DNA of 64,000 bases from Bacillus tuaregi (GTDB taxonomy: Bacteria > Bacillota > Bacilli > Bacillales > Cytobacillaceae), in contig NZ_LT629731.1 in assembly GCF_900104575.1 (NCBI RefSeq), forward strand, positions 508,189-572,188, in the 5' to 3' direction. Every line of letters begins with the position of its first letter. Positions within the stretch are counted from its first letter, which is position 1. The translations under genes were made by a program, and so were the position numbers. The notes under the pieces are model-generated. The model saw nothing but the letters and a program-made list of their open reading frames with translations, had not been told where the DNA came from and made no database searches. Below, in pieces: positions 33,661-42,699 of this stretch.

Positions 33661-34668
33661 TTAGCTGTTTAGTTCTGCTCTTGCTTTGCTTGCGCTTAGC
33701 TTTTCTGTTCTAAGTCCTAGGTGTTCACGCAGCTCGTCTGATAGCAGCTGTCTTGTTTTATCCTCAACCATGTAGTAATAAATATCATCAATATATTGAT
33801 CTGCGCCTTCAATATTCAGCTTCTCAATATTGTCTGCTGCAGCTCTGTAATCCTTTTGCATGCTAATGATTTCCTGCAGCGTTAGATTGGTTTCAATGTT
33901 ATCAGATAAGGCCTCAAGCACTTCATCATAATTCGTTAAAGTGGAGAGAGAGGCTCCTTTTTTAATGACCTTCGAAATTACTTCACGCTGTCTTTCTTGA
34001 CGTCCAACATCACCGGCCGGATCTTCTTTTCTCATTCTTGCGTATTGAAGGGCTTCCTCCCCATCTAAATGATGCTCACCCTTTGAAAGATACGTCCCAT
34101 CTAATTCAAATGCATATTCATTGTAGACATCAATTCCACCAACGGCATCGACAATATCTTCAAATCCTTGCATGTTCACTTTTACGTAATAATCAAGCGG
34201 GATATTTAAAAAATGCTCGATTGAATCCATTGTCATTTCGATACCGCCGTATGCGTAGGCGTGGTTCATCTTGTCAATCCGGTCACGCTTCGAATTCTTT
34301 TTATCCGTCAATTCAGCCCGGGTATCACGCGGAATACTTAAAATTTTTGTGGAGTTTAATTCCGGATTAACGGTCAATACTAACATCGAGTCCGTTCTGC
34401 CGGCATCATCCTCTCTTTCGTCCACACCGACTAACAGAATCGATACCGGGTCCTTTTCATCAAATTCCACGATTTCTTCCCGCTTATCCGATTTCTCGCG
34501 GTCAAGTGATGTCGTCATTTTATCAACGGCACTGGCTACATCGCCGTAAATGTTATAGACGAATAATCCGCTGAGAATAAATAAAGCAAAAAAGGTAAGC
34601 AGGACTACGCGTTTCCATTTTTTCTTTTTCGACGTTTTCTTCTTTTTTCTATTAGTTCTTGTCTCCAT
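33661..34668 (-). CDS. LytR-CpsA-Psr (LCP) family wall-polymer ligase
   Basis: 335 residues. The basic cytoplasmic N-terminus (RKKKKTSKKKKW) is followed by one membrane segment (about 20-42) and an extracellular LCP domain. Key motifs: GVDEREDDAGRTDSMLVLTV, SIPRDT, the KMNHAYAYGG segment and QYARMRKEDPAGDVGRQERQ. LCP proteins transfer polymers from undecaprenyl carriers to peptidoglycan. Beside CsaB and glycosyltransferases, it would attach the SLH-binding polysaccharide or another polymer. GAGGAG precedes the ATG. It converges with the PssE-like gene. Confidence 0.93.
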   Translation of the reverse strand: METRTNRKKKKTSKKKKWKRVVLLTFFALFILSGLFVYNIYGDVASAVDKMTTSLDREKSDKREEIVEFDEKDPVSILLVGVDEREDDAGRTDSMLVLTVNPELNSTKILSIPRDTRAELTDKKNSKRDRIDKMNHAYAYGGIEMTMDSIEHFLNIPLDYYVKVNMQGFEDIVDAVGGIDVYNEYAFELDGTYLSKGEHHLDGEEALQYARMRKEDPAGDVGRQERQREVISKVIKKGASLSTLTNYDEVLEALSDNIETNLTLQEIISMQKDYRAAADNIEKLNIEGADQYIDDIYYYMVEDKTRQLLSDELREHLGLRTEKLSASKARAELNS

Positions 34669-35123
34669 TAAAGTTCTCCTCTATATAAATTTGTCTGGTC
34701 TTGTCATAGTCATAAAGAAATTATAAGCTTCATAAGTCAAAGCTTCAACTAGTAATTAAAACCGTTTGTATAATTTTTTCCATAGATATGCTATAATTCT
34801 GTGTTGAATGTTCAAGCATACTACTCGACGACACACCATTAGCTTCTTCTCTTTCATTTATATGCTATTTGAAGGATGGGATTGAAATGATACATATAGT
34901 TAGTGGGTTGGAGAGGCATCAGAATGAAATGAAAGAGATGTAGAGATTTTGTATGTGTAATTTTAACTCAATCCATTGTAGCATACTGTGGTCTGAGGGT
35001 ATTTGGTTTTGAAAAAATTGTCATAATTCGTTCAGTATTACGCTAATATTTTCCATTATAAAACGTGTAGTTCTATGGATAAATCAATTACTTTCGACAA
35101 ATCTTGGGAGTGGACTTTATTGC
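34669..35123. other. Divergent intergenic region, no gene seen
   Basis: AT-rich promoter region between the LCP gene (minus) and the polymerase-like gene (plus). I see no strong promoter pair, hairpin or ORF. GGGAGTGG near 35106 is a distant ribosome site for the next gene. Confidence 0.35.
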
Positions 35124-36434
35124 ATGAATAAATTTGAAAAATTATTGCTGACTGTGTTTTTTGTTGAGCTCTTTGTTGGCGGAGGAGGGAGACTGATTGA
35201 CTTTGGGATTCTCTCCCTTCGCCAAGTCTTATTTATAGGCTTAATGTTCACTTTTTTCTATCGGATTATAAGTCATAAGGCATTCCGAAATTTGGAAGTG
35301 AACACCTTTATTCGCTGGAATCCTGTCACCATCGGCATCTATCTATTGATTGGTTGGTTTGGGATTAGCGCCATCATTGGTTATTTGAACGGAAATGCTC
35401 TTTCCGATATCGTTACGGACTTTTTACGGGTCTCCTTTTTTGCTGCTTACTTTCCGCTTGCCTACTATCTTTCGGAAAAAAGGTTCACGAAGCAGAGGGT
35501 GATGACCTTGCTTAAATACAGTGCCTTTGCTGTTGCCTTATTTACCGTTCTCATTGCCCTGCTTGGAAAAACGGTGTTCAGCGGCAATTTTCAGCCCTAT
35601 AAATTATTTCTGCTTTCCTTAATGGGTGATGACCTGCTCTTTAGACCGAGCTACAGCGTATTCTACAAAAGTCATTTTTACGTGTTCGTCGGTCTCGTGC
35701 TGTCCCTAAATGCTGTACGGGTAAAAAAATTCACTTGGGTCGATATTGCCAACCTGATTCTCTGTCCAGTTTCCATTTTTTGGTCGGAAACACGAGGCTT
35801 TTTATTTGCTTTAATGGTCAGCGTTCTGATGATTATGATCATTGATATAATCGTCATGGCCGCCCCGATTAAGACTTTTTCTGGAAAAATAAAGGCCATT
35901 TTTCAAAACACACAGCTAGTCAAAAAATCATTGATATTGCTAGTTATTACCGTGTCCGTTCCTTTTTTATATCAATACATGACCTTAGAGCGGTTTGAGA
36001 AAAGCAGTGCGGCGGCAGGCTCTGAGCAAATCAATGATACAAGTGCAAGTGTAAGGGTAGAGTATGTACTGTACTCAAAGGATTTACTGCTTGATAACCC
36101 GGAATACTTCGTTTGGGGGAAGGGCTATGGAACTGAAATTGCCGGTCGTGTCACCGGAATTGAAACAAGCTTCCTGGATATTTTAGTCGAGCAGGGGGGA
36201 ATCGGCCTCGTGATTTGGCTGATTTTATGTCTCTTTGTGTACACGAATTACTATACTAGCTTTAGAAAAGGAATAGCATTGGAAACCGCGGACATTTCTT
36301 TATTAGGGATCTTCATGGGTGTCCTGCTGTTAACGAATATTAATCCATTTATTAATAATCCGATTGGCATTATCTTTTTCTTAGCTGTGCTCATTTTTTC
36401 GCTGCAGGCAAGGGAGAAGGTAGTACAATCATAA
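35124..36434 (+). CDS. O-antigen ligase/polymerase-like (Wzy-type) membrane protein
   Basis: 436 residues with about 11 to 12 membrane segments and a large extracytoplasmic loop before the last ones (around 285-340, NDTSASVRVEYVL and WGKGYGTEIAGR). This layout fits Wzy/WaaL-type polymerases or ligases of lipid-linked sugars. It is a clear paralogue of the protein at 54175: both begin MNKFEKxLLTxFFVELFVGGGG and share SDIVTDFLRVSFFAAYFPLAYY and LLTNINPFINNPxGI. It is alone on its transcript, with a terminator after it. The polymer it serves is unknown. Confidence 0.85.
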   Translation: MNKFEKLLLTVFFVELFVGGGGRLIDFGILSLRQVLFIGLMFTFFYRIISHKAFRNLEVNTFIRWNPVTIGIYLLIGWFGISAIIGYLNGNALSDIVTDFLRVSFFAAYFPLAYYLSEKRFTKQRVMTLLKYSAFAVALFTVLIALLGKTVFSGNFQPYKLFLLSLMGDDLLFRPSYSVFYKSHFYVFVGLVLSLNAVRVKKFTWVDIANLILCPVSIFWSETRGFLFALMVSVLMIMIIDIIVMAAPIKTFSGKIKAIFQNTQLVKKSLILLVITVSVPFLYQYMTLERFEKSSAAAGSEQINDTSASVRVEYVLYSKDLLLDNPEYFVWGKGYGTEIAGRVTGIETSFLDILVEQGGIGLVIWLILCLFVYTNYYTSFRKGIALETADISLLGIFMGVLLLTNINPFINNPIGIIFFLAVLIFSLQAREKVVQS

Positions 36435-36437
36435 TCG

Positions 36438-36466
36438 AGAGGGAGCCATGCTAGGCCCCCTTTTTC
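36438..36466 (+). terminator. Probable terminator after the polymerase-like gene
   Basis: GAGGGAGCC / GGCCCCC hairpin followed by TTTTT. Confidence 0.6.
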
Positions 36467-36665
36467 TTTCCTAATCAAGGTCACCACAAACGTCAGCTTT
36501 CTAAATTAGGCTTAAAGTCGAGAAATCTGCTGAACAGAGTCGAAATTGATTACGATTATGTTAAAAAACATAAAGACACTACGAATCTGTGCTCAAAAGG
36601 TTTATAATGGGGTTAAGTTTAATTGTAAGAATTTTCAAAAATTAATCAAGAAAGGTGGAGGCAGG

Positions 36666-36923
36666 TTGAAACCATTTAAAGCAGGGCATGGTAATGGTCA
36701 TGATAAAATAGAATTTTTACTGTCGCTAATTAAGCAGGATATGGATCATTATGAGCAGCAACGGAATAAGATTTTGGACTGGATTGCCGCATCTAAGCCT
36801 TCACTCAATACTATTGAAGCCGAGCTGCTGGAGGAATTAAGGGAAGAATATCAAATGAAGTCGAGCTTGCAGGAAGAGGCTCTAATAGAGTTTCAGAAAA
36901 CTCTATTGACGAATCATTATTAA
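36666..36923 (+). CDS. Small hypothetical helical protein
   Basis: 85 residues from TTG at 36666, with AGGTGGAGG right before it. The frame is open back to 36546, but that part has no ribosome site. The protein is charged and helical (FLLSLIKQDMDHYEQQRNKIL and EAELLEELREEY), probably a coiled coil or small bundle; I do not know the family. The stop codon TAA (36921-36923) overlaps the end of a structured-repeat copy, so the natural C-terminus may have been cut or replaced by that insertion. Confidence 0.6.
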   Translation: MKPFKAGHGNGHDKIEFLLSLIKQDMDHYEQQRNKILDWIAASKPSLNTIEAELLEELREEYQMKSSLQEEALIEFQKTLLTNHY

Positions 36924-36969
36924 CTTCATTCAGCAAATGCCTTTTGTACCGAAAGCTTGCGACAGGTAC
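36920..36969 (+). repeat. Structured repeat, copy 4 (5' fragment only)
   Basis: Matches the first 50 bases of copy 3 (TTAACTTCATTCAGCAAATG, then GTACCGAAAGCTTGCGACAG and GTAC) and then stops. The rest of the element is absent. Confidence 0.7.
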
Positions 36970-36980
36970 GAAAATAAACA

Positions 36981-37011
36981 AGGACCCTTCAAGAGGGTCT
37001 ATTTTTTTTTG
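36981..37011 (+). terminator. Rho-independent terminator
   Basis: GGACCCT / AGGGTCT hairpin followed by ten T residues. Confidence 0.8.
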
Positions 37012-37303
37012 CGAAAAAGTATCCGCTTGATAGATGTCTTCTTATTAATATAGTAAATAACTTTTCTACAAAACTAAAGTAACTTTGTCGCTTTTGTGAC
37101 ATGTAACGATTTGTCACTGAGCCGTAAAAGTTCTCGGAAATGTCGATATATCAACGGTTTGCGGCCTATTTAGAGTCGAAAAAAGTCGTTTTTGAAATAT
37201 TTTTGTAACATAAGTTAAATTAAACTGTAACTTCACGTCGGCGTTTATTATGAGATACTAGTTTCCGTGATAGAAAATATTAGTAAAAATTCGGAGGCAA
37301 AAC
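37012..37303 (+). promoter_or_regulatory. Upstream region of the NlpC/P60-CW gene
   Basis: No gene. TGTAAC and TGTCAC/TGTAAC hexamers occur around 37100-37115 and 37206-37232, recalling cell-wall-stress (WalR-like) sites, but the spacing does not match the known direct repeat. CGGAGG at 37290-37297 is the ribosome site. Confidence 0.3.
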
Positions 37304-38053
37304 ATGAAGAAGATATTAATAAGCGGTTTACTTTCATGTTCATTACTCTTCAGTGCAAACATCGGTGGAAATAATACAGCAGAAGCAGCTACAGGACAAG
37401 CAGTTACAGATATAGCAGATGATTACATAGGTGTACCATATCGCTGGGGCGGCACAACGCCAAGCGGATTTGATTGCTCAGGCTTTGTTGGATATACCTT
37501 TAAACAAGCTGGCTACACATTACCAAGAACCACTTCAGATATGTATAACGTCGGAGAATCCGTTTCTAAAAGTGAATTGAAGGATGGAGATTTAGTATTC
37601 TTCCAAACTTATAAATCAGGACCTTCTCACGCTGGAATTTATATAGGTGAAAATCAATTTGTACACGCTTCCACTTCAAAGGGCGTGAGAATTGATTCAT
37701 TATCAAGCTCCTATTGGAGCAGTACCTATTATGGTGCAAAACGAGTACTTAGCTCAGAGCCGGGCTGGTCACAGGCAAATGGCAAATGGTACTTCTATGA
37801 TCAAGACGGCAACAAACTAAAAGGCTGGGTAGAGGATCACAGTGCATGGTATTTCTTTGATCCAAATGGAGTGATGCAAACCGGCTGGCTTAATTGGAAT
37901 AACGCCACATACTTCCTTACTTCAAGCGGTTCGATGTTAACAGGCTGGCAGCAGCTTGATGGCAACTGGTTCTATTTTAACCAGGATGGATCGATGGCAA
38001 AGGATACAGTGATTGAAGGCTACACTATCGCAAGCAATGGTGTCATGCAATAA
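37304..38053 (+). CDS. Exported NlpC/P60 endopeptidase with choline-binding-type repeats
   Basis: 249 residues. The signal peptide ends near residue 29 (AEAATG). The NlpC/P60 domain covers about 32-148, with the full triad Cys58 (GFDCSGF), His109 (PSHAGIYIG) and His121 (FVHAST). Four CW-type repeats follow (about 152-235), each beginning GW and containing WYF or similar. Such repeats bind choline on wall polymers in pneumococcus. Its catalytic domain closely resembles that at 542, which is SLH-anchored: another example here of one enzyme type in two anchor versions. The lic genes at 40819-44355 could supply the ligand. Confidence 0.93.
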   Translation: MKKILISGLLSCSLLFSANIGGNNTAEAATGQAVTDIADDYIGVPYRWGGTTPSGFDCSGFVGYTFKQAGYTLPRTTSDMYNVGESVSKSELKDGDLVFFQTYKSGPSHAGIYIGENQFVHASTSKGVRIDSLSSSYWSSTYYGAKRVLSSEPGWSQANGKWYFYDQDGNKLKGWVEDHSAWYFFDPNGVMQTGWLNWNNATYFLTSSGSMLTGWQQLDGNWFYFNQDGSMAKDTVIEGYTIASNGVMQ

Positions 38054-38065
38054 AAATTTTTAGCA

Positions 38066-38097
38066 AAGAGCTGGTTAAGGCAGACCGGCTCTTTTTT
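38066..38097 (+). terminator. Rho-independent terminator
   Basis: AAGAGC-GGT / ACC-GCTCTT stem with TTTTTT. Confidence 0.8.
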
Positions 38098-38261
38098 GAC
38101 TGTGTAGAAAGATAGAGAATGCACATGTATTCAAGCGATTCTATTACAAGGTTATCGTGTCTCGAACGAAAAACGAAAACCGGCGGTTCTACTAGTTATC
38201 TATAAAAGTAGCTTTTCTTTTTCCGATATTAATAGAAGCTAAAATGAAAGGGGAGAAAAGG

Positions 38262-40139
38262 GTGAAGCGAAATCTTATTTATGTGTTGGTGCTGTTGAGT
38301 ATTCTATGTCTTTCTCAACCTGCCCTTGCGCAAGCAAAAACAGGCTGGAGCTATGAAAACAATCAATGGTATTATCTGAAGGATGATCATGCTGTTAAGA
38401 ACAGCTGGGTTCAGGATGGACAAGCCTGGTATTACTTCGGCAGTGAGGGCGCGATGCAGACCGGCTGGCTGCTGGATAAGGGGGCATGGTATTACCTTGA
38501 TTATTCCAGTGGTGCGATGCAAACGGGCTGGGTTTATGACGGCGGGAAATGGTACTTCTTGAAAAATAACGGTGCCATGCAGACCGGCTGGCTTTATCAA
38601 GGTGGCGCTTGGTACTATTTAAATCCCGATGGCAGCATGCTTACAGGCTGGCTGGAGCAAAATCAGCAAAAATATTATTTAACCGCGAGCGGTGCAATGG
38701 CGACTGGGCAGGTAACGATTGATGGAGCCAGCTATACCTTCTCAAGCTCCGGTGCCTTAGTGGATACTGCAGCTTCTGCAGGCTGGCGCGATGTCGGTGG
38801 AAAGCGTCAATATCTGAAAGCGGATGGAAGCTTTCCGGTTGGTTGGCTTTTAGATAATGGCCAATGGTATTACTTAGACCAGTCCGGAATCGCTCAAACG
38901 GGCTGGCTGTATGCGGGGGACGAATGGTATTATCTGCAGAAAGACGGTACCATGGCCAAGGGCTGGTTAGAGCTTGGGGGTAAATGGTATCTATTGAATG
39001 GCTCTGGCGTCATGCAAACTGGCTGGGTGAGTGAAGGCGGCCATTGGTTCTTTTTCCATGAGGACGGTGCGATGCAAAGCGGCTGGCTAGAGGATGAAGG
39101 CAAGTGGTTTTATTTTACCAAGGATGGTTATATGTTAACGGGTAAACACCATATTAACGGAGTGGTTTATGAATTCAGCGTAAACGGCGTGTTGAATAAA
39201 GGCTCTGTGACGACCAGTACTACATACAATCTGACGCTTCAGGAAATGCTTGGTAAACAAATGTCTGTCCTACCGAAGACAGATAAATATCGTAACGATA
39301 GGGCTTATGTGCATTCCTCCTTTATTCAGCTGGATCCATTGAATCCTTTAGCTGGGACAGGTGTGATAACGGGAACGGTGACGACTTCGCCGTTAAATGT
39401 CCTGGATGACTATAATCGTATTGTCGGGACGCTGAACGCAGGGGATCCCGTTGAAATCATCGCAACGACCGGTGATTGGTACGAAATTACCTTTACGGCG
39501 TGGCGCTATGCGAAGCCTGAGGATGTGGCCTATTATATCAATCCGGCCAATTTCTCGGTTGATTCAGCGGAATATTATCAATTTCTCTTACTCTCGAAAA
39601 ATACCGGCGCTTCTGCAGCTGAGCTGAATCAGAAGATTCTAGCAGGCAAAGGAATTCTCGAGGGCATGGGGCAGGCCTTTGTCGAAGCCAGTGTGAAGGA
39701 AAAGATTAATGAGCTGTACTTGATTTCCCACGCCCTGCTGGAAACGGGTAATGGAACATCGCAGCTGGCCACAGGTGTGCTAGTGGAATCTGTCGATGGC
39801 GTACCGGTTGAGCCAAAGGTGGTATATAACATGTTTGGTATTCAGGCAAGAGATGTGGACCCGATTCGTCTTGGTGCAGAATATGCCTACCAAAACGGCT
39901 GGTTCACACCAGAAGCGGCAATCATCGGCGGTGCGAAGTTTATTGGGGAAAAATACATTCATAATCCAACCTATCAGCAGGATACGCTCTATGAAATGAG
40001 ATGGAATCCGCACAAGCCTGGCACCCATCAGTATGCAACCGACATTGGCTGGGCAGCCAAGCAGGTCAAGAATTTGAAAAAGCTCTATGATTCATTAAGC
40101 TGGTATACGCTGCATTTTGATGTACCAGTGTTTAAATAA
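38262..40139 (+). CDS. Glucosaminidase (GH73-type) with about twelve choline-binding repeats
   Basis: 625 residues from GTG 38262, eight bases after AAAGGGGA (an in-frame ATG at 38244 would overlap that site). The signal peptide ends near ALAQAK. About twelve CW repeats of roughly 20 residues (GWLLDKGAWYYLD, GWVYDGGKWYFLK and similar) fill about 25-305, then an SH3-like domain and the glucosaminidase domain with the likely catalytic Glu494 (ALLETGNG). The C-terminal 320 residues match the protein at 25040 almost throughout (for example KINELYLISHALLETGNG), so the catalytic module is shared while the anchor differs. It cuts peptidoglycan glycan strands. Confidence 0.94.
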   Translation: MKRNLIYVLVLLSILCLSQPALAQAKTGWSYENNQWYYLKDDHAVKNSWVQDGQAWYYFGSEGAMQTGWLLDKGAWYYLDYSSGAMQTGWVYDGGKWYFLKNNGAMQTGWLYQGGAWYYLNPDGSMLTGWLEQNQQKYYLTASGAMATGQVTIDGASYTFSSSGALVDTAASAGWRDVGGKRQYLKADGSFPVGWLLDNGQWYYLDQSGIAQTGWLYAGDEWYYLQKDGTMAKGWLELGGKWYLLNGSGVMQTGWVSEGGHWFFFHEDGAMQSGWLEDEGKWFYFTKDGYMLTGKHHINGVVYEFSVNGVLNKGSVTTSTTYNLTLQEMLGKQMSVLPKTDKYRNDRAYVHSSFIQLDPLNPLAGTGVITGTVTTSPLNVLDDYNRIVGTLNAGDPVEIIATTGDWYEITFTAWRYAKPEDVAYYINPANFSVDSAEYYQFLLLSKNTGASAAELNQKILAGKGILEGMGQAFVEASVKEKINELYLISHALLETGNGTSQLATGVLVESVDGVPVEPKVVYNMFGIQARDVDPIRLGAEYAYQNGWFTPEAAIIGGAKFIGEKYIHNPTYQQDTLYEMRWNPHKPGTHQYATDIGWAAKQVKNLKKLYDSLSWYTLHFDVPVFK

Positions 40140-40146
40140 GAATAGG

Positions 40147-40182
40147 GAAGGCTGATTGCGTTGCTGCGGTCAGCCTTTTTAT
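40147..40182 (+). terminator. Rho-independent terminator
   Basis: AAGGCTGA / TCAGCCTT hairpin and TTTTTA. The arm sequence resembles the terminator after the paralogue at 26896, in keeping with a shared 3' end. Confidence 0.75.
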
Positions 40183-40210
40183 ATGTGGGGTTTTGGAATT
40201 AAATGGTAAA

Positions 40211-40315
40211 GTGGTGATAAACAGGTGAAAAGCGCGGATAAAGGTTCGATTTTCGCGGATATCGGGTTGAAAATCGCGGATATCGAGTCAATAACCGCGG
40301 ATATCCACATATAGG
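40211..40315 (+). repeat. 21-bp tandem repeat (four clear units plus one degenerate)
   Basis: Units begin at 40232, 40253, 40274 and 40295 with GCGCGGATA, TCGCGGATATCG, TCGCGGATATCG and CCGCGGATATCC; a degenerate unit precedes them at 40211. The remaining gene-free stretch 40316-40750 shows no feature I can name. Confidence 0.8.
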
Positions 40316-40750
40316 AACTTATTCATGTAAAAATTTTGCCTAATCTACCGCTAATCATCGGCGGATAATAGGGATAGATGCAAGATACGAATGGTATATC
40401 AATAAAATATAAGACTTTCCATGTGAATTCATCTTTTTTTATTAAAAAATGGCCTGGTTTGAACTCCGTGTGCTCGACAAAATCCCTGAAATAATGGCTT
40501 TCCACAACTATTCACAAAATATTCATGTATTCGTAGGAGATCAAATAGGGGCTAGGTTTTATAGAATCTCAGAAAATCACCTATTTTCATGTCGAAAAAT
40601 AGATAATCCCTGAGAAACCTTATGAAAACAGGCTTCAACGGCTCCTTCTATACAGCTCTCAAGATACCCAAATCCTCTATTATGCTCCGACTTCGAAAAA
40701 AATCATCCTAAACTTTTGCTTTTGACATATATTAAGAAAGTAAATTTTTA

Positions 40751-40779
40751 TTTACAGAAGGGTAAAAAGAATGTAAAAT
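40751..40779 (+). promoter_or_regulatory. Promoter of the lic operon
   Basis: TTTACA (40751-40756), a 17-base spacer and TAAAAT (40774-40779); each hexamer matches the sigma-A consensus at five of six bases. The start codon is 40 bases further on. Confidence 0.55.
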
Positions 40780-40818
40780 CATTATGCGTTCAAAAAATGA
40801 ATATATTTGGAGGCTCTT

Positions 40819-42699
40819 ATGGAACATTTGCTACGCATTATGGAAGTAATTAATAAAAATAACAATGTCAGCCAGAAAAAGATTGCTGACTTAACTGGAC
40901 TTTCTATTGGTAAAGTAAACTATCTAATCAATGATTTAATTTTACAGGGCTTTGTTTTTAGTGAAAAAACAGGCCGAAATATAAGCTATTACATAACTGA
41001 GGACGGCATTGAATTTTTAAAGAGTGGGTATGAGTCTTTTAAAGAAAAAAAGATAAATATTCATCAGCAGTCCTATAAAGAAATCAATACCGTTGTGATT
41101 CTAGCGGCGGGAAAAAGGAAGGACTTTGATCATCCTGCCGGTCTCTTGCAGGTTGACGGTCAGCCGTTGTTAAGAAGGAACCTCGAGCTGCTAGAGAAAA
41201 ATGGAATCTCAAAGTTTATTATTGTGACAGGCTTCGAAAAGGATGCGCTAGTCCAGGAGCTCGCGGATTTCCCGCATCTTGAGTTCGTCGAAAATCCAAA
41301 GTACAAATGGACGGGTTCGATGGCGTCGCTTGCGTGTGCCGAGGAACTGATTACCGATGACTTCCTGCTGTTTGAAGAGGATATTTTAATTGAAGAAAGT
41401 GCGGTTCAGCAGTTAATTACTCATCCGCAGCGTGACTGTATGCTGATTGCCAGTGAAACCGGCTCAGGCGATGAGGCCTTTGTGGAAATCAAGGATGGCT
41501 ACCTGCACAAAATATCAAAGGACATTCACCAATTTAACCGGGTGGATGGAGAGATGTTAGGAATCAGCAAGATTTCCTTAGAGGTTTTTACTGAAATGGT
41601 CAAAGAGTTCAAGGAAAACAATCAGAATCCATATATGAACTATGAATATATGCTTTTAGATGTTGCGAGACATTATCATATTGGCTACTTGAAAATCCAT
41701 AATCTCGTTTGGGCTGAAATGGACACGAAGCAGCAGTATGAACATGTGATGAAACAGGTTTATCCAATTTTAAAAAGAAAAGAAGCAGAATATCGCGAGC
41801 ATCAGATTAAGCTTCAGCTGGTGGAAGCGATGCAGGTTAGCATAGAGGATATTCAAAAAATCGAGCCGTTTGGCGGAATGACAAACAAAAACTTCAAGGT
41901 CATGGTCAAGGACGAGGAATATGTGCTGCGTCTGCCGGGAAATGGTACGGAAAAGATGATCAACCGCATGGAGGAAAAGCGAAATTCATCGCTTGCGAGC
42001 AGCTTAGGGATTGATGCAGAGCTGATTTATTTTAATGAGGAAACAGGGGTAAAAGTGTCAAAGCTGATTGCAAATGCTGAAACATTGAACCCGACAACGG
42101 CGAAGCGTGAGGACAATATGCGTTTAACGACTTCGGTATTAAAGAAGCTTCATCACTCCGGAATTGAGATGAATAATCAATTTGATGTTTTTGCGAAGAT
42201 GGCCGAATACGAGCAGCTTCTTGAAGAAGTGAACGGTCGTATGTATGAGCCGTATGAAGAAGTAAAAAGTCAGGTCATGGCTTTGAAGCATCAATATGAG
42301 CTGATGGATTTTCAGCTGATGCCATCTCATAACGACCTGGTGGCCGAGAACTTTGTCAAAAGCGGCGAAGATAAGATTTATTTAATTGATTGGGAGTATG
42401 GTGGCATGAACGATCCGGTCTTTGATTTAGCTGCCCACTCGCTTGAATGTGAGTTTTCCGAGGAGGACGAGGAATTATTCCTGCGCCTTTACCTAGATGA
42501 GGATGAAATTCCAGTAGACATTCAGAAAAGAATGCTGATGAATAAGATTTTCCAGGATTTCCTTTGGAGCATCTGGACTTGCATTAAAGAGGCAAAGGGC
42601 GATGATTTCGGAACCTATGGAATTGACCGCTTTAACCGGGCAAGAGCATTTTTAACGAATCCATTAATAAAGGAGCATGTACAGTATGTTAAAAAATAA
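40819..42699 (+). CDS. Fused winged HTH - nucleotidyltransferase - choline kinase (LicA-like)
   Basis: 626 residues in three parts. A winged helix-turn-helix is at about 1-80 (SQKKIADLTGLSIGKVNYLI). A nucleotidyltransferase-fold domain covers about 92-325 (TVVILAAGKRKDF), and a LicA/choline-kinase-type phosphotransferase about 345-620. The kinase motifs are intact: SHNDLVAEN with His504, Asp506 and Asn511, and IDWEYGG with Asp524. The nucleotidyltransferase domain lacks the normal GxGxR and PK residues (GKRKDF, PAGLL), so its catalytic state is doubtful; LicC downstream has them. The kinase should make phosphocholine from choline and ATP. The HTH suggests the enzyme also controls its own operon, which is inference. 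GGAGG precedes ATG 40819. Confidence 0.9.
   Translation: MEHLLRIMEVINKNNNVSQKKIADLTGLSIGKVNYLINDLILQGFVFSEKTGRNISYYITEDGIEFLKSGYESFKEKKINIHQQSYKEINTVVILAAGKRKDFDHPAGLLQVDGQPLLRRNLELLEKNGISKFIIVTGFEKDALVQELADFPHLEFVENPKYKWTGSMASLACAEELITDDFLLFEEDILIEESAVQQLITHPQRDCMLIASETGSGDEAFVEIKDGYLHKISKDIHQFNRVDGEMLGISKISLEVFTEMVKEFKENNQNPYMNYEYMLLDVARHYHIGYLKIHNLVWAEMDTKQQYEHVMKQVYPILKRKEAEYREHQIKLQLVEAMQVSIEDIQKIEPFGGMTNKNFKVMVKDEEYVLRLPGNGTEKMINRMEEKRNSSLASSLGIDAELIYFNEETGVKVSKLIANAETLNPTTAKREDNMRLTTSVLKKLHHSGIEMNNQFDVFAKMAEYEQLLEEVNGRMYEPYEEVKSQVMALKHQYELMDFQLMPSHNDLVAENFVKSGEDKIYLIDWEYGGMNDPVFDLAAHSLECEFSEEDEELFLRLYLDEDEIPVDIQKRMLMNKIFQDFLWSIWTCIKEAKGDDFGTYGIDRFNRARAFLTNPLIKEHVQYVKK

Noticed and set aside
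37100-37232. WalR-type binding sites upstream of the NlpC/P60-CW gene
   Set aside because: TGTAAC and TGTCAC words are present, but the first pair is spaced one base too close for the known TGTWAH-N5-TGTWAH direct repeat, and the others do not pair.
40323-40505. 60-codon minus-strand ORF upstream of the lic operon
   Set aside because: No convincing ribosome site and no recognisable protein features.
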